Shown: positions 1-6,737 of the stretch, in pieces
Layout of the letters: the number at the start of each line of letters is the position of its first letter
Numbering within the stretch: position 1 is the stretch's first letter
Origin: Fidelibacterota bacterium
GTDB taxonomy: Bacteria > Bipolaricaulota > Bipolaricaulia > UBA7950 > UBA9294
Length of the DNA stretch: 7,894 bases
Direction of reading: 5' to 3'
Assembly (NCBI GenBank): GCA_024278395.1
Contig: JAJRTG010000035.1
Coordinates: forward strand, 1-7,894
Program-made: the position numbers and the translations under genes
Notes under the pieces: generated by a model
The model's database searches: none
Told to the model about the DNA's origin: nothing
What the model saw: the letters and a program-made list of their open reading frames with translations, nothing else

Positions 1-485
1 ACCCCCGGCTTCCCGAAGATCGCCATCAGCGCCAGGGCGAGGATGATCGCCGGGAAAGCCATGATCGCGTCGACCAGGCGCATGACGATCAGGCCGAACG
101 TGTCGTAGAACCCGCACAGCATCCCGATCGGAAGCCCGACCACCAGGGCGAACGCCGCGATCGCCAATCCGAGCAGGAGGGTGATCCGCGTCCCGACGAG
201 GGCGCGGCTCAGGATGTCCCGGCCGAAGTGGTCGGTCCCGAGGAGGTGCGTCCAGTTCGGCCCCTGCAGCCGGTCGGCCAGGTTCAATCCGTTGGGATCG
301 TACGGGGAGATCGCCGGGCCGCTCGCCGCGATGAACAACAGGATCCCGAGCATTATCACCGCGAACAGGGTCGTCTTCCGCTTCGTGGCGAACGCGAGAA
401 ACGATGAGCCAACCGCACTCGCCCGATCGGCCGTCAATCTCCACCATCTCTTCAAGATCAATCGAAATGACAGTCTGTTTTTCAT
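1..485 (-). CDS. dppC: DppC-type peptide/nickel ABC transporter permease, partial (cut by left edge)
   Basis: This is the N-terminal 161 codons of a membrane permease of the DppC/OppC family, the second pore subunit of a family 5 (peptide-type) ABC importer. I translated it by hand from the ATG at 485. Visible parts are a basic cytoplasmic N-terminus (about residues 1-38), a first membrane segment (about 39-56), the extracytoplasmic signature GTDHFGRDILSRALVGTR (83-100), a second membrane segment (101-121) and the conserved block RLVDAIMAFP (136-145). The EAA loop that docks on the ATPase would lie beyond the window edge. The start codon overlaps the stop of dppB as ATGA (482-485), which points to translational coupling and a heterodimer made from one message. 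A GAGG lies about 11 bases upstream. Family assignment is secure; the substrate is not shown by this subunit. Confidence 0.93.
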   Translation of the reverse strand, partial: MKNRLSFRLILKRWWRLTADRASAVGSSFLAFATKRKTTLFAVIMLGILLFIAASGPAISPYDPNGLNLADRLQGPNWTHLLGTDHFGRDILSRALVGTRITLLLGLAIAAFALVVGLPIGMLCGFYDTFGLIVMRLVDAIMAFPAIILALALMAIFGKPG

Positions 486-1429
486 CGGTAGCGGATCCTC
501 GGATCGAGCATGGCGTAGGTCAGATCGGTCAGGAAGTTGATCACCACGTAGAGCACCGCAACAACCATCATGATCCCCTGGATCACCGGGTAGTCGCGCT
601 TCAGCACCGACTGCACGATCAGGCTCCCCACCCCGGGAAGGGCGAACACGTTCTCCGTCACCACCGCCCCGGAGACGAGCGAGGCGAAGGTGAACGAAAC
701 GACGGTCACCGTCGGGATCGCCGCGTTGCGGAGCGCGTGCTTGACGATCACGGACCACTCCGAGAGCCCCTTCGAACGCGCGGTGGTGATGTAGTCGGCC
801 TCCAGCACGTCGAGCATGCTCGAGCGGGCGGTGCGGGCGACCAGAGCGGCGTTCACGAACCCGAGCGATATCGCGGGCAGAATCAGGTTCCTCAGGTTGG
901 CGAGGTCGCCGGTGGCGAGGACGGAGGTGAACCCCGAGCTCGGGAGGAGATGGAGCTTGCCCGCCACAACGACCATCAGCATCAGCCCGAGCCAGAAGCT
1001 CGGGATCGACGCACCGGCGAGGGCGACCAGGAGCAGTGTATTGTCCGTCCAGCTGTTCGGGCGGATCGACGAGATCACCCCGGCCGGGATCCCGAGCCCG
1101 ACGACGACCATGAGGGCCATGATCCCTAAGAAGACGCTCGTCTCGGCGCGCTGGCCGATCATCCGCAGCACCGGCTGGCGCGAGAACAGGGACTCCCCGA
1201 GGTCGCCGTGCAGGAAGTTCACGATGTAGCGGTAGTACTGGACCCCGATCGGCTGATCCAGCCCCCAGGTCGCCCGCAGGCTCGCGATCTGCTCCGGAGT
1301 GGCGTTCGGCCCGAGCAGGACATCGGCGGGATCTCCGGGTATGAGCTGCATGAAGACGAACGTGATGCTGATCACCAAGAAGGTGCTCACAATCATCCCG
1401 CCTCCCCGCCGCATGATGAACGATAGCAC
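482..1429 (-). CDS. dppB: DppB-type peptide/nickel ABC transporter permease
   Basis: This is a 315-residue inner-membrane permease of the DppB/OppB family, the usual length for the family. Visible features are a first membrane segment (about 10-30) ending in PGDPA (31-35), a periplasmic stretch with HGDLGESLF (74-82), core membrane segments at about 98-120, 131-156, 183-198, 238-262 and 285-303, and the ATPase-docking EAA loop at about 210-232 (EADYITTARSKGLSEWSV). It ends with the typical DPRIRYR. The start is GTG, chosen because an AAGGAGG site lies 7 bases upstream; the next in-frame ATG (codon 6) has no such spacing. It follows the family 5 binding protein after a hairpin and overlaps dppC by four bases. 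It should pair with DppC to form the pore. Substrate specificity cannot be read from the permease. Confidence 0.96.
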   Translation of the reverse strand: MLSFIMRRGGGMIVSTFLVISITFVFMQLIPGDPADVLLGPNATPEQIASLRATWGLDQPIGVQYYRYIVNFLHGDLGESLFSRQPVLRMIGQRAETSVFLGIMALMVVVGLGIPAGVISSIRPNSWTDNTLLLVALAGASIPSFWLGLMLMVVVAGKLHLLPSSGFTSVLATGDLANLRNLILPAISLGFVNAALVARTARSSMLDVLEADYITTARSKGLSEWSVIVKHALRNAAIPTVTVVSFTFASLVSGAVVTENVFALPGVGSLIVQSVLKRDYPVIQGIMMVVAVLYVVINFLTDLTYAMLDPRIRYR

Positions 1430-1436
1430 CTGGCCC

Positions 1437-1443
1437 CCTCCTT
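1437..1443 (-). promoter_or_regulatory. Ribosome binding site of dppB
   Basis: AAGGAGG read on the minus strand, with 7 bases between GGAGG and the GTG at 1429. It decides the non-ATG start of dppB. It lies between the intercistronic hairpin and the gene, so the ribosome site stays outside the stem. Confidence 0.85.
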
Positions 1444-1459
1444 CCTGTAGGTTAGGTAA

Positions 1460-1493
1460 GCGGCCCCTCGGCCGCGATCAGCAGAGGGGCCGC
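1460..1493 (-). promoter_or_regulatory. Intercistronic hairpin between the family 5 binding protein and dppB
   Basis: This is a perfect 10-bp inverted repeat: GCGGCCCCTC (1460-1469 on the plus strand) pairs with GAGGGGCCGC (1484-1493), with a 14-base loop. In the minus-strand message it starts 10 bases after the TAG of the binding-protein gene. On its 3' side the RNA reads UUACCUAAC, which is not a proper U tract, so full termination is unlikely. Partial termination or protection of the upstream binding-protein message from 3' decay is more plausible. On the plus strand a TTTT follows at 1498-1501, but no plus-strand gene needs terminating here. Confidence 0.8.
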
Positions 1494-1503
1494 GCTGTTT
1501 TAA

Positions 1504-3084
1504 CTACTTCCGCCAGGAGTTCCAGAAGTACGGCGAGAGCATCGGCGGACGGGCCTCGGTCCCGTACCCGCCTCCGATCTCGGCGCGCATCAGGTGGAGC
1601 TGATAGGCGTCACCGAACTTGATCGCCGGCACCTGCTGATACCACAGGCGCATGATCTCCTCCCACTTGGCGTAGCGGGCCTTGAAATCGGTGATCTTGT
1701 TCAGCTCCTCACGCAGTTTCTGAATCTCCGGGGTGTTCCACCAACCGGCGTAGTTCGGGTTGAGCATCAGGACGAGCGACGGATCCGGGGTCGTGCTGTA
1801 GTAGGAGAACGCAAGCTCCCACTGCGGGTCCTTCACGTTGTTCCGCCGCGCGAAGAAGGTCGCCTTGTCGTAGACCTGGAGATCGACCTTGAACCCGACC
1901 TTCTCCAGCTGGTCCTTGACCACGAGCGCCTGGTTGTACTGGGCGGTCATGTCCTGAGCCACGATCATCCTGATCGGCTCGCCGTTGTAACCGGCCTCCT
2001 TCATCAGCCGCTTCGCCTTCGCCGTGTCGTGCTGGTTGTACAGCTCGGTCCCGGCGGTGGTGTACCATCGGATCCCGGGCGCGAAGTAGCTGCCGTCCAG
2101 GCTCCAGAACGTGGGATCCCCGTAGCCGGCGGCCATGATCGGGGTCATGTCCAGGGCGGCGAGGATCGCCTGCTTCAGGGTGTAGTTGGTGGCGAGCAGG
2201 CTCTTCTTGTTGTTGACGAGCATGATCGGGTAGATCGGCGGATGGTTGGTGATGATCGGGACGACGTTCTTATCGTCCTTGACCGTGGAGAGAAGGTCGC
2301 TCGGGATGTTGACGGCGTAGTCGTAGGTTCCGAATTGGACACCGACGAGCCGCGCGTTGTCCTCGGGGACGAAGAAGAACTGAAGCTTGTCGAAGTATGC
2401 GACCTTCTTGCCGGCGAAACCGCTCGCCGGTTCGGATACGGCGGAGTACTTGTCGAACCGCTCGAGGAGGATGTAATCCCCGGCCTTCCACTCGACGAAC
2501 TTGTACGGCCCGGTCCCGATCAGGTCCTTGGGGGCGATCGGCTGGTCGCCGGCGGCCTCCACGACGGACTTGGGGTAGATCACCGGCCCGCCGTAGATGT
2601 TGGCGAGGTAGGTGGTCATCGGCGCGAACGGCTGGTCGAGGGTGATGACGATCGTGTAGTCGTCCGGAGCGGAGATGTCGGTCACGTGCGACCACAGGGC
2701 CTTGGAGGTCAGCCCGTACTTGCCCCACCGCTCGAGCGAGGCGAGGACGTCGGCCGAGGTCATCTCCTGCCCGTTGTGGAACAGGACCCCGTGCCGGAGA
2801 TGGAAGGTGGCCACGGTCCCGTCGGCGCTCAGCTCCCAGCTCTCGGCGAGCATCGGCTGCGGGGTGTAGGTGGCATCGAACGCGAACAGGCCCTCGAGCA
2901 CATGCCGCGCGGGGATGCTCGCCGCGACTCCGGTCGTCATCTGCATGTCGAGCGTCCCCGGCTCCGAGGCGAGGGCGCAGTTGAAGGTTCCTCCGTATTT
3001 TGGCTCATCCGCCATGACAGCGGTCGTCGCTATTAGAAGCAGTGAAATAGTCAGTAAAACCGCGATTAAACCATTCTTCTTCAA
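1504..3084 (-). CDS. Family 5 (DppA/OppA-like) ABC transporter substrate-binding protein
   Basis: This is a 526-residue extracytoplasmic binding protein of the SBP_bac_5 family, of usual length. A Sec signal peptide (MKK, hydrophobic core about 5-21) is likely cleaved after AVMA (22-25). There is no lipobox cysteine, so the mature protein should be free in the periplasm. Visible family hallmarks are KYGGTF (29-34), the signature block around HLRHGVLFHNGQEMTSADV (95-113), GTGPYKF (190-196) and PDPS (433-436). At the place where peptide-binding members carry an amine-binding Asp three residues before the D/E-P pair, this protein has Thr431 (aligned by eye). Its ligand may therefore not be an ordinary free-amine peptide. 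The start is TTG with AAGGAGG 5 bases upstream; the stop is TAG. It sits 18 bases after the nucleoside-type ATPase gene and directly before dppB-dppC, which it should serve. Ligand unknown. Confidence 0.95.
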   Translation of the reverse strand: MKKNGLIAVLLTISLLLIATTAVMADEPKYGGTFNCALASEPGTLDMQMTTGVAASIPARHVLEGLFAFDATYTPQPMLAESWELSADGTVATFHLRHGVLFHNGQEMTSADVLASLERWGKYGLTSKALWSHVTDISAPDDYTIVITLDQPFAPMTTYLANIYGGPVIYPKSVVEAAGDQPIAPKDLIGTGPYKFVEWKAGDYILLERFDKYSAVSEPASGFAGKKVAYFDKLQFFFVPEDNARLVGVQFGTYDYAVNIPSDLLSTVKDDKNVVPIITNHPPIYPIMLVNNKKSLLATNYTLKQAILAALDMTPIMAAGYGDPTFWSLDGSYFAPGIRWYTTAGTELYNQHDTAKAKRLMKEAGYNGEPIRMIVAQDMTAQYNQALVVKDQLEKVGFKVDLQVYDKATFFARRNNVKDPQWELAFSYYSTTPDPSLVLMLNPNYAGWWNTPEIQKLREELNKITDFKARYAKWEEIMRLWYQQVPAIKFGDAYQLHLMRAEIGGGYGTEARPPMLSPYFWNSWRK

Positions 3085-3089
3085 GATTG

Positions 3090-3096
3090 CCTCCTT
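3090..3096 (-). promoter_or_regulatory. Ribosome binding site of the family 5 binding protein
   Basis: AAGGAGG on the minus strand, 5 bases before the TTG at 3084, in an A/G-rich run starting right after the TAA of the ATPase gene (3103-3105). It supports the TTG start, because the encoded signal peptide begins MKKN directly at that codon. Confidence 0.88.
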
Positions 3097-3102
3097 CTTT
3101 CT

Positions 3103-4710
3103 TTAAGTTTTCTGGTTGCCCTTCGGTGCAGAATCACCCTGCTCTTCTGTGACCACCCCCTTTCCTTGGGCGGGAACGGCATCGGGACGGACCCCGGCCA
3201 TCATCAGGCCGAGGGTCTCCACCTCCACCCCTTCCCGCTCCACCACTCCCATGATCTCCCCTTCGTAGATGACAGCGATCCGATCGGCAAGGTTCAGGAT
3301 CTCATCCAGGTCCTCGGAGATCAACAGGATCGCGCAGCCCTTCCCCCGCTGCTCGATCAGCCTGCGGTGGACGTACTCGGTGGCGCTGACGTCGAGACCG
3401 CGCGTCGGCTGCGCGGCGACGAGGACGCGCGGATTGCGCGAGAGCTCCCGCGCCAGGATCAGCTTCTGGATGTTCCCACCGGAAAGGCTCTTCACCAACG
3501 TCTTCCGCGAAGGGGTCTTGATGTCGAAATCCTTGATCAGGCGGTCGCTCTCCTCGGCGATACGGGTGAAGTTCAGGAAGATCCCGTGAGCGTACGGAGG
3601 GTGATGATGGTCCTTCAGGATCAAATTCTCCTCCACGCTGAATTCCCCCACCGTCCCGTCGACCATCCGCTCCTCCGGGATATAGGAGAGGCCGTGATCG
3701 AGGAGCCGGGCCGGAGACGCTCCGGTTACATCACGCCCGTCGATCATGACCCTGCCGCGGCTCGGTCGGCGCAGTCCGGCGATCACCTCAGCCAGCTCCC
3801 GCTGGCCGTTCCCCGACACCCCGGCAAGCCCCAGGATCTCGCCCGCCCGCACCTCCAGGTCCACTCCCCGCAGGGCGTCGAGCCCGGCGTCCCCCTCGGC
3901 CCAAAGCCCCTCCACGGCCAAGCGGACGTCCCCCTGCTCGACGGGAGGGCGGTCGACGCGAAACAGGACCTCCCTGCCGACCATCAGCCGGGCCAGGCCC
4001 TCCTTGGTCGCCTCGGCGGTGGGGACCGTATCCACCACCCGTCCGTCCCGCAGCACCGTCACCCGGTCGGAGAGCCCGATCACCTCGTGCAGCTTGTGGC
4101 TGATGAAGATGATCCCGTGCCCGTCGTCCACCATCTGCCGCAGGATCTGGAAGAGCTCATTGACCTCCTGCGGGGTGAGGACGGCGGTCGGCTCATCGAG
4201 TATGAGGAGGGAGGCTCCGCGGTAGAGGACCTTCAGGATCTCGACCCGCTGCTGTTCCCCCACGGAGAGCTGTCGGACCTCGGCGCTCGGATCGACGTGC
4301 AACCCGTACAGCCTCGCCAACTCCTCTATCCGAGCGGAGACGCGGTCCAGATCGAGGACGACCCTCCGGGAGGAGGGGAGCCCGAGCGCCACGTTCTCCG
4401 CCACGGTGAACGTGGGGACGAGCATGAAGTGCTGGTGGACCATTCCGATCCCGCGGCGGATCGCATCGAGCGGCGAGTGGAACCGCACCGGGGCGCCGTT
4501 CACCAGTATCTCACCGGCGTCGGGGCGATAAAGTCCGTAGAGGATCTTCATCAACGTGCTCTTACCCGCCCCGTTCTCACCCAGAAGGGCGTGGATCTCA
4601 CCGGCGCGGACGTCGAAATCCACGTGATCGTTCGCCAGCACGCCGGGGAACCGCTTGACGATCCCGCGCGCCTCCAGCGTCTCGACCCTCTGCCCTATCG
4701 CTACAACCAA
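3103..4710 (-). CDS. nupO: Nucleoside-type ABC transporter ATPase, double-domain (NupO/YufO-like)
   Basis: This is a cytoplasmic ATPase with two ABC domains in one chain, as in sugar (MglA/RbsA) and nucleoside/riboflavin-type importers. Counting from the TTG at 4710 it has 535 residues. Domain 1 is complete: Walker A GENGAGKST (44-52), signature LSVGEQQR (148-155), Walker B LLILDEP (168-174) and H-loop His205. Domain 2 is degenerate: GVSGNGQRE (297-305) replaces the Walker A lysine motif, the signature LSGGNIQK (409-416) is good, and Walker B reads VLVAAQPTRGLD (429-440) with Gln for the catalytic Glu. This pattern is normal for the family, which hydrolyses ATP at one main site. The start was chosen at 4710 because GAGGAG lies 7 bases upstream; an in-frame TTG at 4725 would add 5 residues but has no clear ribosome site. 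It follows the BMP-type binding protein by 56 bases and should energise NupP/NupQ. Confidence 0.93.
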   Translation of the reverse strand: MVVAIGQRVETLEARGIVKRFPGVLANDHVDFDVRAGEIHALLGENGAGKSTLMKILYGLYRPDAGEILVNGAPVRFHSPLDAIRRGIGMVHQHFMLVPTFTVAENVALGLPSSRRVVLDLDRVSARIEELARLYGLHVDPSAEVRQLSVGEQQRVEILKVLYRGASLLILDEPTAVLTPQEVNELFQILRQMVDDGHGIIFISHKLHEVIGLSDRVTVLRDGRVVDTVPTAEATKEGLARLMVGREVLFRVDRPPVEQGDVRLAVEGLWAEGDAGLDALRGVDLEVRAGEILGLAGVSGNGQRELAEVIAGLRRPSRGRVMIDGRDVTGASPARLLDHGLSYIPEERMVDGTVGEFSVEENLILKDHHHPPYAHGIFLNFTRIAEESDRLIKDFDIKTPSRKTLVKSLSGGNIQKLILARELSRNPRVLVAAQPTRGLDVSATEYVHRRLIEQRGKGCAILLISEDLDEILNLADRIAVIYEGEIMGVVEREGVEVETLGLMMAGVRPDAVPAQGKGVVTEEQGDSAPKGNQKT

Positions 4711-4717
4711 GCCTTCG

Positions 4718-4723
4718 CTCCTC
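4718..4723 (-). promoter_or_regulatory. Ribosome binding site of nupO
   Basis: GAGGAG on the minus strand, 7 bases before the TTG at 4710. It favours 4710 over the longer frame from the TTG at 4725, which begins inside the region just upstream of this site. Confidence 0.6.
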
Positions 4724-4729
4724 AACTGG

Positions 4730-4757
4730 GCGGCCGGGACGGTAACGCCCCGACCGC
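4730..4757 (-). promoter_or_regulatory. Intercistronic hairpin between bmpA and nupO
   Basis: In the minus-strand RNA, GCGGUCGGGGC (4757 to 4747) pairs with GUCCCGGCCGC (4740 to 4730) as an 11-bp stem with two G-U pairs and a 6-base loop (GUUACC). It begins 9 bases after the TAG of the BMP-type binding-protein gene and is followed by CAGUUGAGG with no U tract. It is therefore more likely an mRNA-stabilising or partly attenuating element than a full terminator. The two G-U pairs become A-C or mismatched pairs on the plus strand, so the stem favours the minus-strand transcript, as expected for a real RNA element. Confidence 0.72.
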
Positions 4758-4766
4758 CTCAAACCC

Positions 4767-5735
4767 CTAGTCTCCGAGATTGATCTGGATCTTCCCGCTT
4801 ATGATGTCGTCGATCGTCTGTCCGACGAGCCCCTCCGGGTTCACCGCGATCTTCAGCCCACCGTTCGCCAGGGTGAGGGGGAAGACCTTCCCGCCCAGTA
4901 CCCCGTTCTGGATGGACTCGATCATCGGCTTCAGGGCGACGGTCCAATCGACGATGACGCTGCTTACCACGATCTTGGGAGCGAGCGGGCTCTGGTCGAC
5001 GTCGTACCCGAACCACAGGACCCCGTGCTTCTTGGCGACCCCGATCGCCCCGATCACCATCTGGGAGGTGCCGGTGAGGACGTCGGCCCCGGCGTTGATC
5101 ATCGTGCGCGCCGTCTCGGCGGCAAGGGAGACATCGCTATATGATCCAGTCCAGGTGACGCTCACCGTGGCGTTCGGGTTGGTGGCCAGCACGCCCGCCT
5201 TGAACCCTTCGGTGTAGCGCTTCGCATCACCGGTCTCGATCGGGCCGATCACCCCGATGATCCCGGACTGCGAGAGTTTGGCCGCAAGGACCCCCTGCAC
5301 GTACCCGCCCTGCTCCGAGTAGGGCTGGTAGGAGAAGACGTTGGTGATCCCCATGTCGGAGAAGGTGTTCGCCGTAGAGCCCCACGCGAAGCTCACATTC
5401 GGAAAGTCGGGCGCGATATCGACGAGCGAGCTCCCGTACTGGGACCCGTGGGCGATGATCAGGTTGTACCCCTGACTCGCATAGTCCCGGATCGCCGCCG
5501 CCGCATCCGAGATCACGAACATGTTCTCCGAATAGTCGATCTGGAAGTTGTCCTTCCCCATCTCCTTCTGGATCGCCATCAGAGCCTCGTACATGCTCTG
5601 GCTCCACGCTGAGTCGTTGATCGTGCTCGGCATGACGAAGGCGACGCGGAACGGCGCCGCCGCGGCCAAGATCCCGAACGACGAACCGATGATCCCGATC
5701 AATAGTAGACCGATTGCCAGTTTCCTTACTTTCAT
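4767..5735 (-). CDS. bmpA: BMP/PnrA-family ABC transporter substrate-binding protein
   Basis: This is a 322-residue extracytoplasmic binding protein of the basic membrane protein (BMP) family. Known members bind purine nucleosides (PnrA) or riboflavin (RfuA). A signal peptide (MKVRK, hydrophobic core about 6-23) is followed by an Ala run (24-27) suited to signal peptidase I; there is no lipobox cysteine, unlike many relatives. Family marks are VAFVMPSTINDSAW (31-44), EQGGYVQGVLAAKL (141-154), ETGDAKRYTEGFKAG (167-181), NAGADVL (214-220), GYDVDQS (243-249) and VDWTVALKP (262-270). The usual Asp of the F-x-x-x-D motif is Ser120 in FAWGS. The start at 5735 was chosen because of AAGGAGGG 6 bases upstream and the signal peptide; an in-frame ATG at 5813 would put 26 charged residues in front of it. 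The stop is TAG. The neighbouring permeases and ATPase are its natural partners. Exact ligand unsure. Confidence 0.93.
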   Translation of the reverse strand: MKVRKLAIGLLLIGIIGSSFGILAAAAPFRVAFVMPSTINDSAWSQSMYEALMAIQKEMGKDNFQIDYSENMFVISDAAAAIRDYASQGYNLIIAHGSQYGSSLVDIAPDFPNVSFAWGSTANTFSDMGITNVFSYQPYSEQGGYVQGVLAAKLSQSGIIGVIGPIETGDAKRYTEGFKAGVLATNPNATVSVTWTGSYSDVSLAAETARTMINAGADVLTGTSQMVIGAIGVAKKHGVLWFGYDVDQSPLAPKIVVSSVIVDWTVALKPMIESIQNGVLGGKVFPLTLANGGLKIAVNPEGLVGQTIDDIISGKIQINLGD

Positions 5736-5740
5736 GATCT

Positions 5741-5748
5741 CCCTCCTT
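5741..5748 (-). promoter_or_regulatory. Ribosome binding site of bmpA
   Basis: AAGGAGGG on the minus strand, 6 bases (from GGAGG) before the ATG at 5735, in an A/T-rich stretch (AAATTAAGG). It selects the start that puts the signal peptide at the very N-terminus. Confidence 0.88.
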
Positions 5749-5813
5749 AATTTATTGGCCTGCGAGTGAGTTTTCTCCCGATCTTTTTGGAGTGGCATCA
5801 CCCCCTTTTTCAT

Positions 5814-6737
5814 TTAGCTTTCCCCACGCTCGAACGGCTTGTTCAACGCCGCGGGTGTGTTAACCCGCCGCTTGGCCATCGCCGTCAGCACCAGGATCGT
5901 GACGACGTACGGCATCATGAGCGCGAAATCGGACGGGACGTTTACCCCCTTTACCTGCAGCCAGACCTGTATAGCGTTCACCGTGCTGAACAGCAGCGCT
6001 CCGAGAAGAACACCGGAGGTGCGCCATCCCCCGAAGTAGACGAGGGCGACCGCGATGAACCCCATCCCGTTCGTCAGGTTCTGCTGAAAGGTGTTGAGCA
6101 GGGCGATGGAGAGCGACGCCCCGGCGACCCCGGAGAGCGTCCCACCGAGGATGACGGTCATGTAACGGATGCGCTCGACGTTGACCCCGAGGGAATCGGC
6201 CGCCTCCGGCTTCTGTCCGGCGGCGCGCACCTTCAGCCCGAACGGGGTCCTGTTCAACACGAACCAGGCGATGGGCACGAGCGCGAACGCGACGTAGACC
6301 AGTATGTTGTGATGGAAGAATATGTCCCCGATCACCGGGATCGCGGAGAGCCCGGGGATCACGAGATCAGGAAACCCGTCTATCGTCTGGACGTGCCCCA
6401 CCGTCATCCCGAACAGGAGGGTGCTCAACCCGAGGCCGAAGATGTAAAGCCCTATCCCGCTGATCCCCTGCTCCGCCTTCAGGGTGACGCTGATGAACGC
6501 CATCAGCAGCCCCAGCACCGCCCCGATCCCCGCCGCGCTGATAAGCCCCAGGGAGAGGCTTCCCGTCCTGAGGACGATGAAGAAGGCGACGTACGCCCCC
6601 ATCAGCATGATCCCGTCCACCCCCAGGTTGAGCACCCCGCTCAACTGCCCGATCGTCTCCCCGATCGCCGCGTAGAGGTAGGGAGTGGCGAGGCGCACGG
6701 CGGAGCTGGCGATCCCGGCGATGACCGATCCGATCAT
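5814..6737 (-). CDS. nupQ: Nucleoside-type ABC transporter permease (NupQ/YufQ-like)
   Basis: This is a 307-residue inner-membrane permease of the BPD_transp_2 family, close to the usual length for NupQ/YufQ and PnrE/RfuD-type subunits. Visible parts are PYLYAAIGETIGQLSGVLNLGVDG (19-42, the conserved N-terminal block with ET-x-x-x-SGV-x-N-x-G-x-(E/D)G), several membrane segments (about 43-57, 62-83, 92-111, 143-161, 192-213, 223-237, 241-260, 272-289) and the cytoplasmic ATPase-contact loop around FGLKVRAAGQKPEAADSLGV (166-185). The ATG overlaps the TGA of the preceding permease (ATGA, 6734-6737), so the two halves of the pore are translationally coupled. AGGAGG lies 7 bases upstream. The gene ends with TAA, 78 bases before the bmpA start. 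It should form a heterodimer with the NupP-like subunit. Confidence 0.94.
   Translation of the reverse strand: MIGSVIAGIASSAVRLATPYLYAAIGETIGQLSGVLNLGVDGIMLMGAYVAFFIVLRTGSLSLGLISAAGIGAVLGLLMAFISVTLKAEQGISGIGLYIFGLGLSTLLFGMTVGHVQTIDGFPDLVIPGLSAIPVIGDIFFHHNILVYVAFALVPIAWFVLNRTPFGLKVRAAGQKPEAADSLGVNVERIRYMTVILGGTLSGVAGASLSIALLNTFQQNLTNGMGFIAVALVYFGGWRTSGVLLGALLFSTVNAIQVWLQVKGVNVPSDFALMMPYVVTILVLTAMAKRRVNTPAALNKPFERGES

Noticed and set aside
404..1129. A plus-strand frame of 241 codons opposite dppC and dppB.
   Set aside because: It has a skewed His/Arg/Asp-rich composition with no fold-like pattern, and it crosses two real minus-strand genes.
1594..3036. A 480-codon open frame on the plus strand opposite the family 5 binding protein.
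   Set aside because: It is a shadow of the real gene: low-complexity, rich in Arg, Gly, Asp and Val, without recognisable motifs. The minus strand encodes a clear SBP_bac_5 protein with signal peptide and ribosome site.
3103..4710. Degenerate second nucleotide-binding site in the ATPase (no Walker A lysine, Gln instead of Glu in AAQPTRGLD).
   Set aside because: This is normal for NupO, MglA and RbsA-like double-domain ATPases and is not a sign of decay.
3166..4770. A 534-codon open frame on the plus strand opposite the ATPase gene.
   Set aside because: This is the same kind of antisense shadow, rich in His, Pro and Asp. The minus strand shows both ABC domains with all expected motifs.
5789..5804. 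A small hairpin with a T5 run on the plus strand between nupQ and bmpA, resembling a terminator.
   Set aside because: The stem is only 6 positions and includes an A-C mismatch on the plus strand. No plus-strand gene ends here, and on the minus strand no U tract follows.
5736..5813. A possible internal promoter for bmpA in the 78-base gap (an AATAAAT-like -10).
   Set aside because: No matching -35 element at a sensible distance. The A/T-rich part is better explained as a translation start region.
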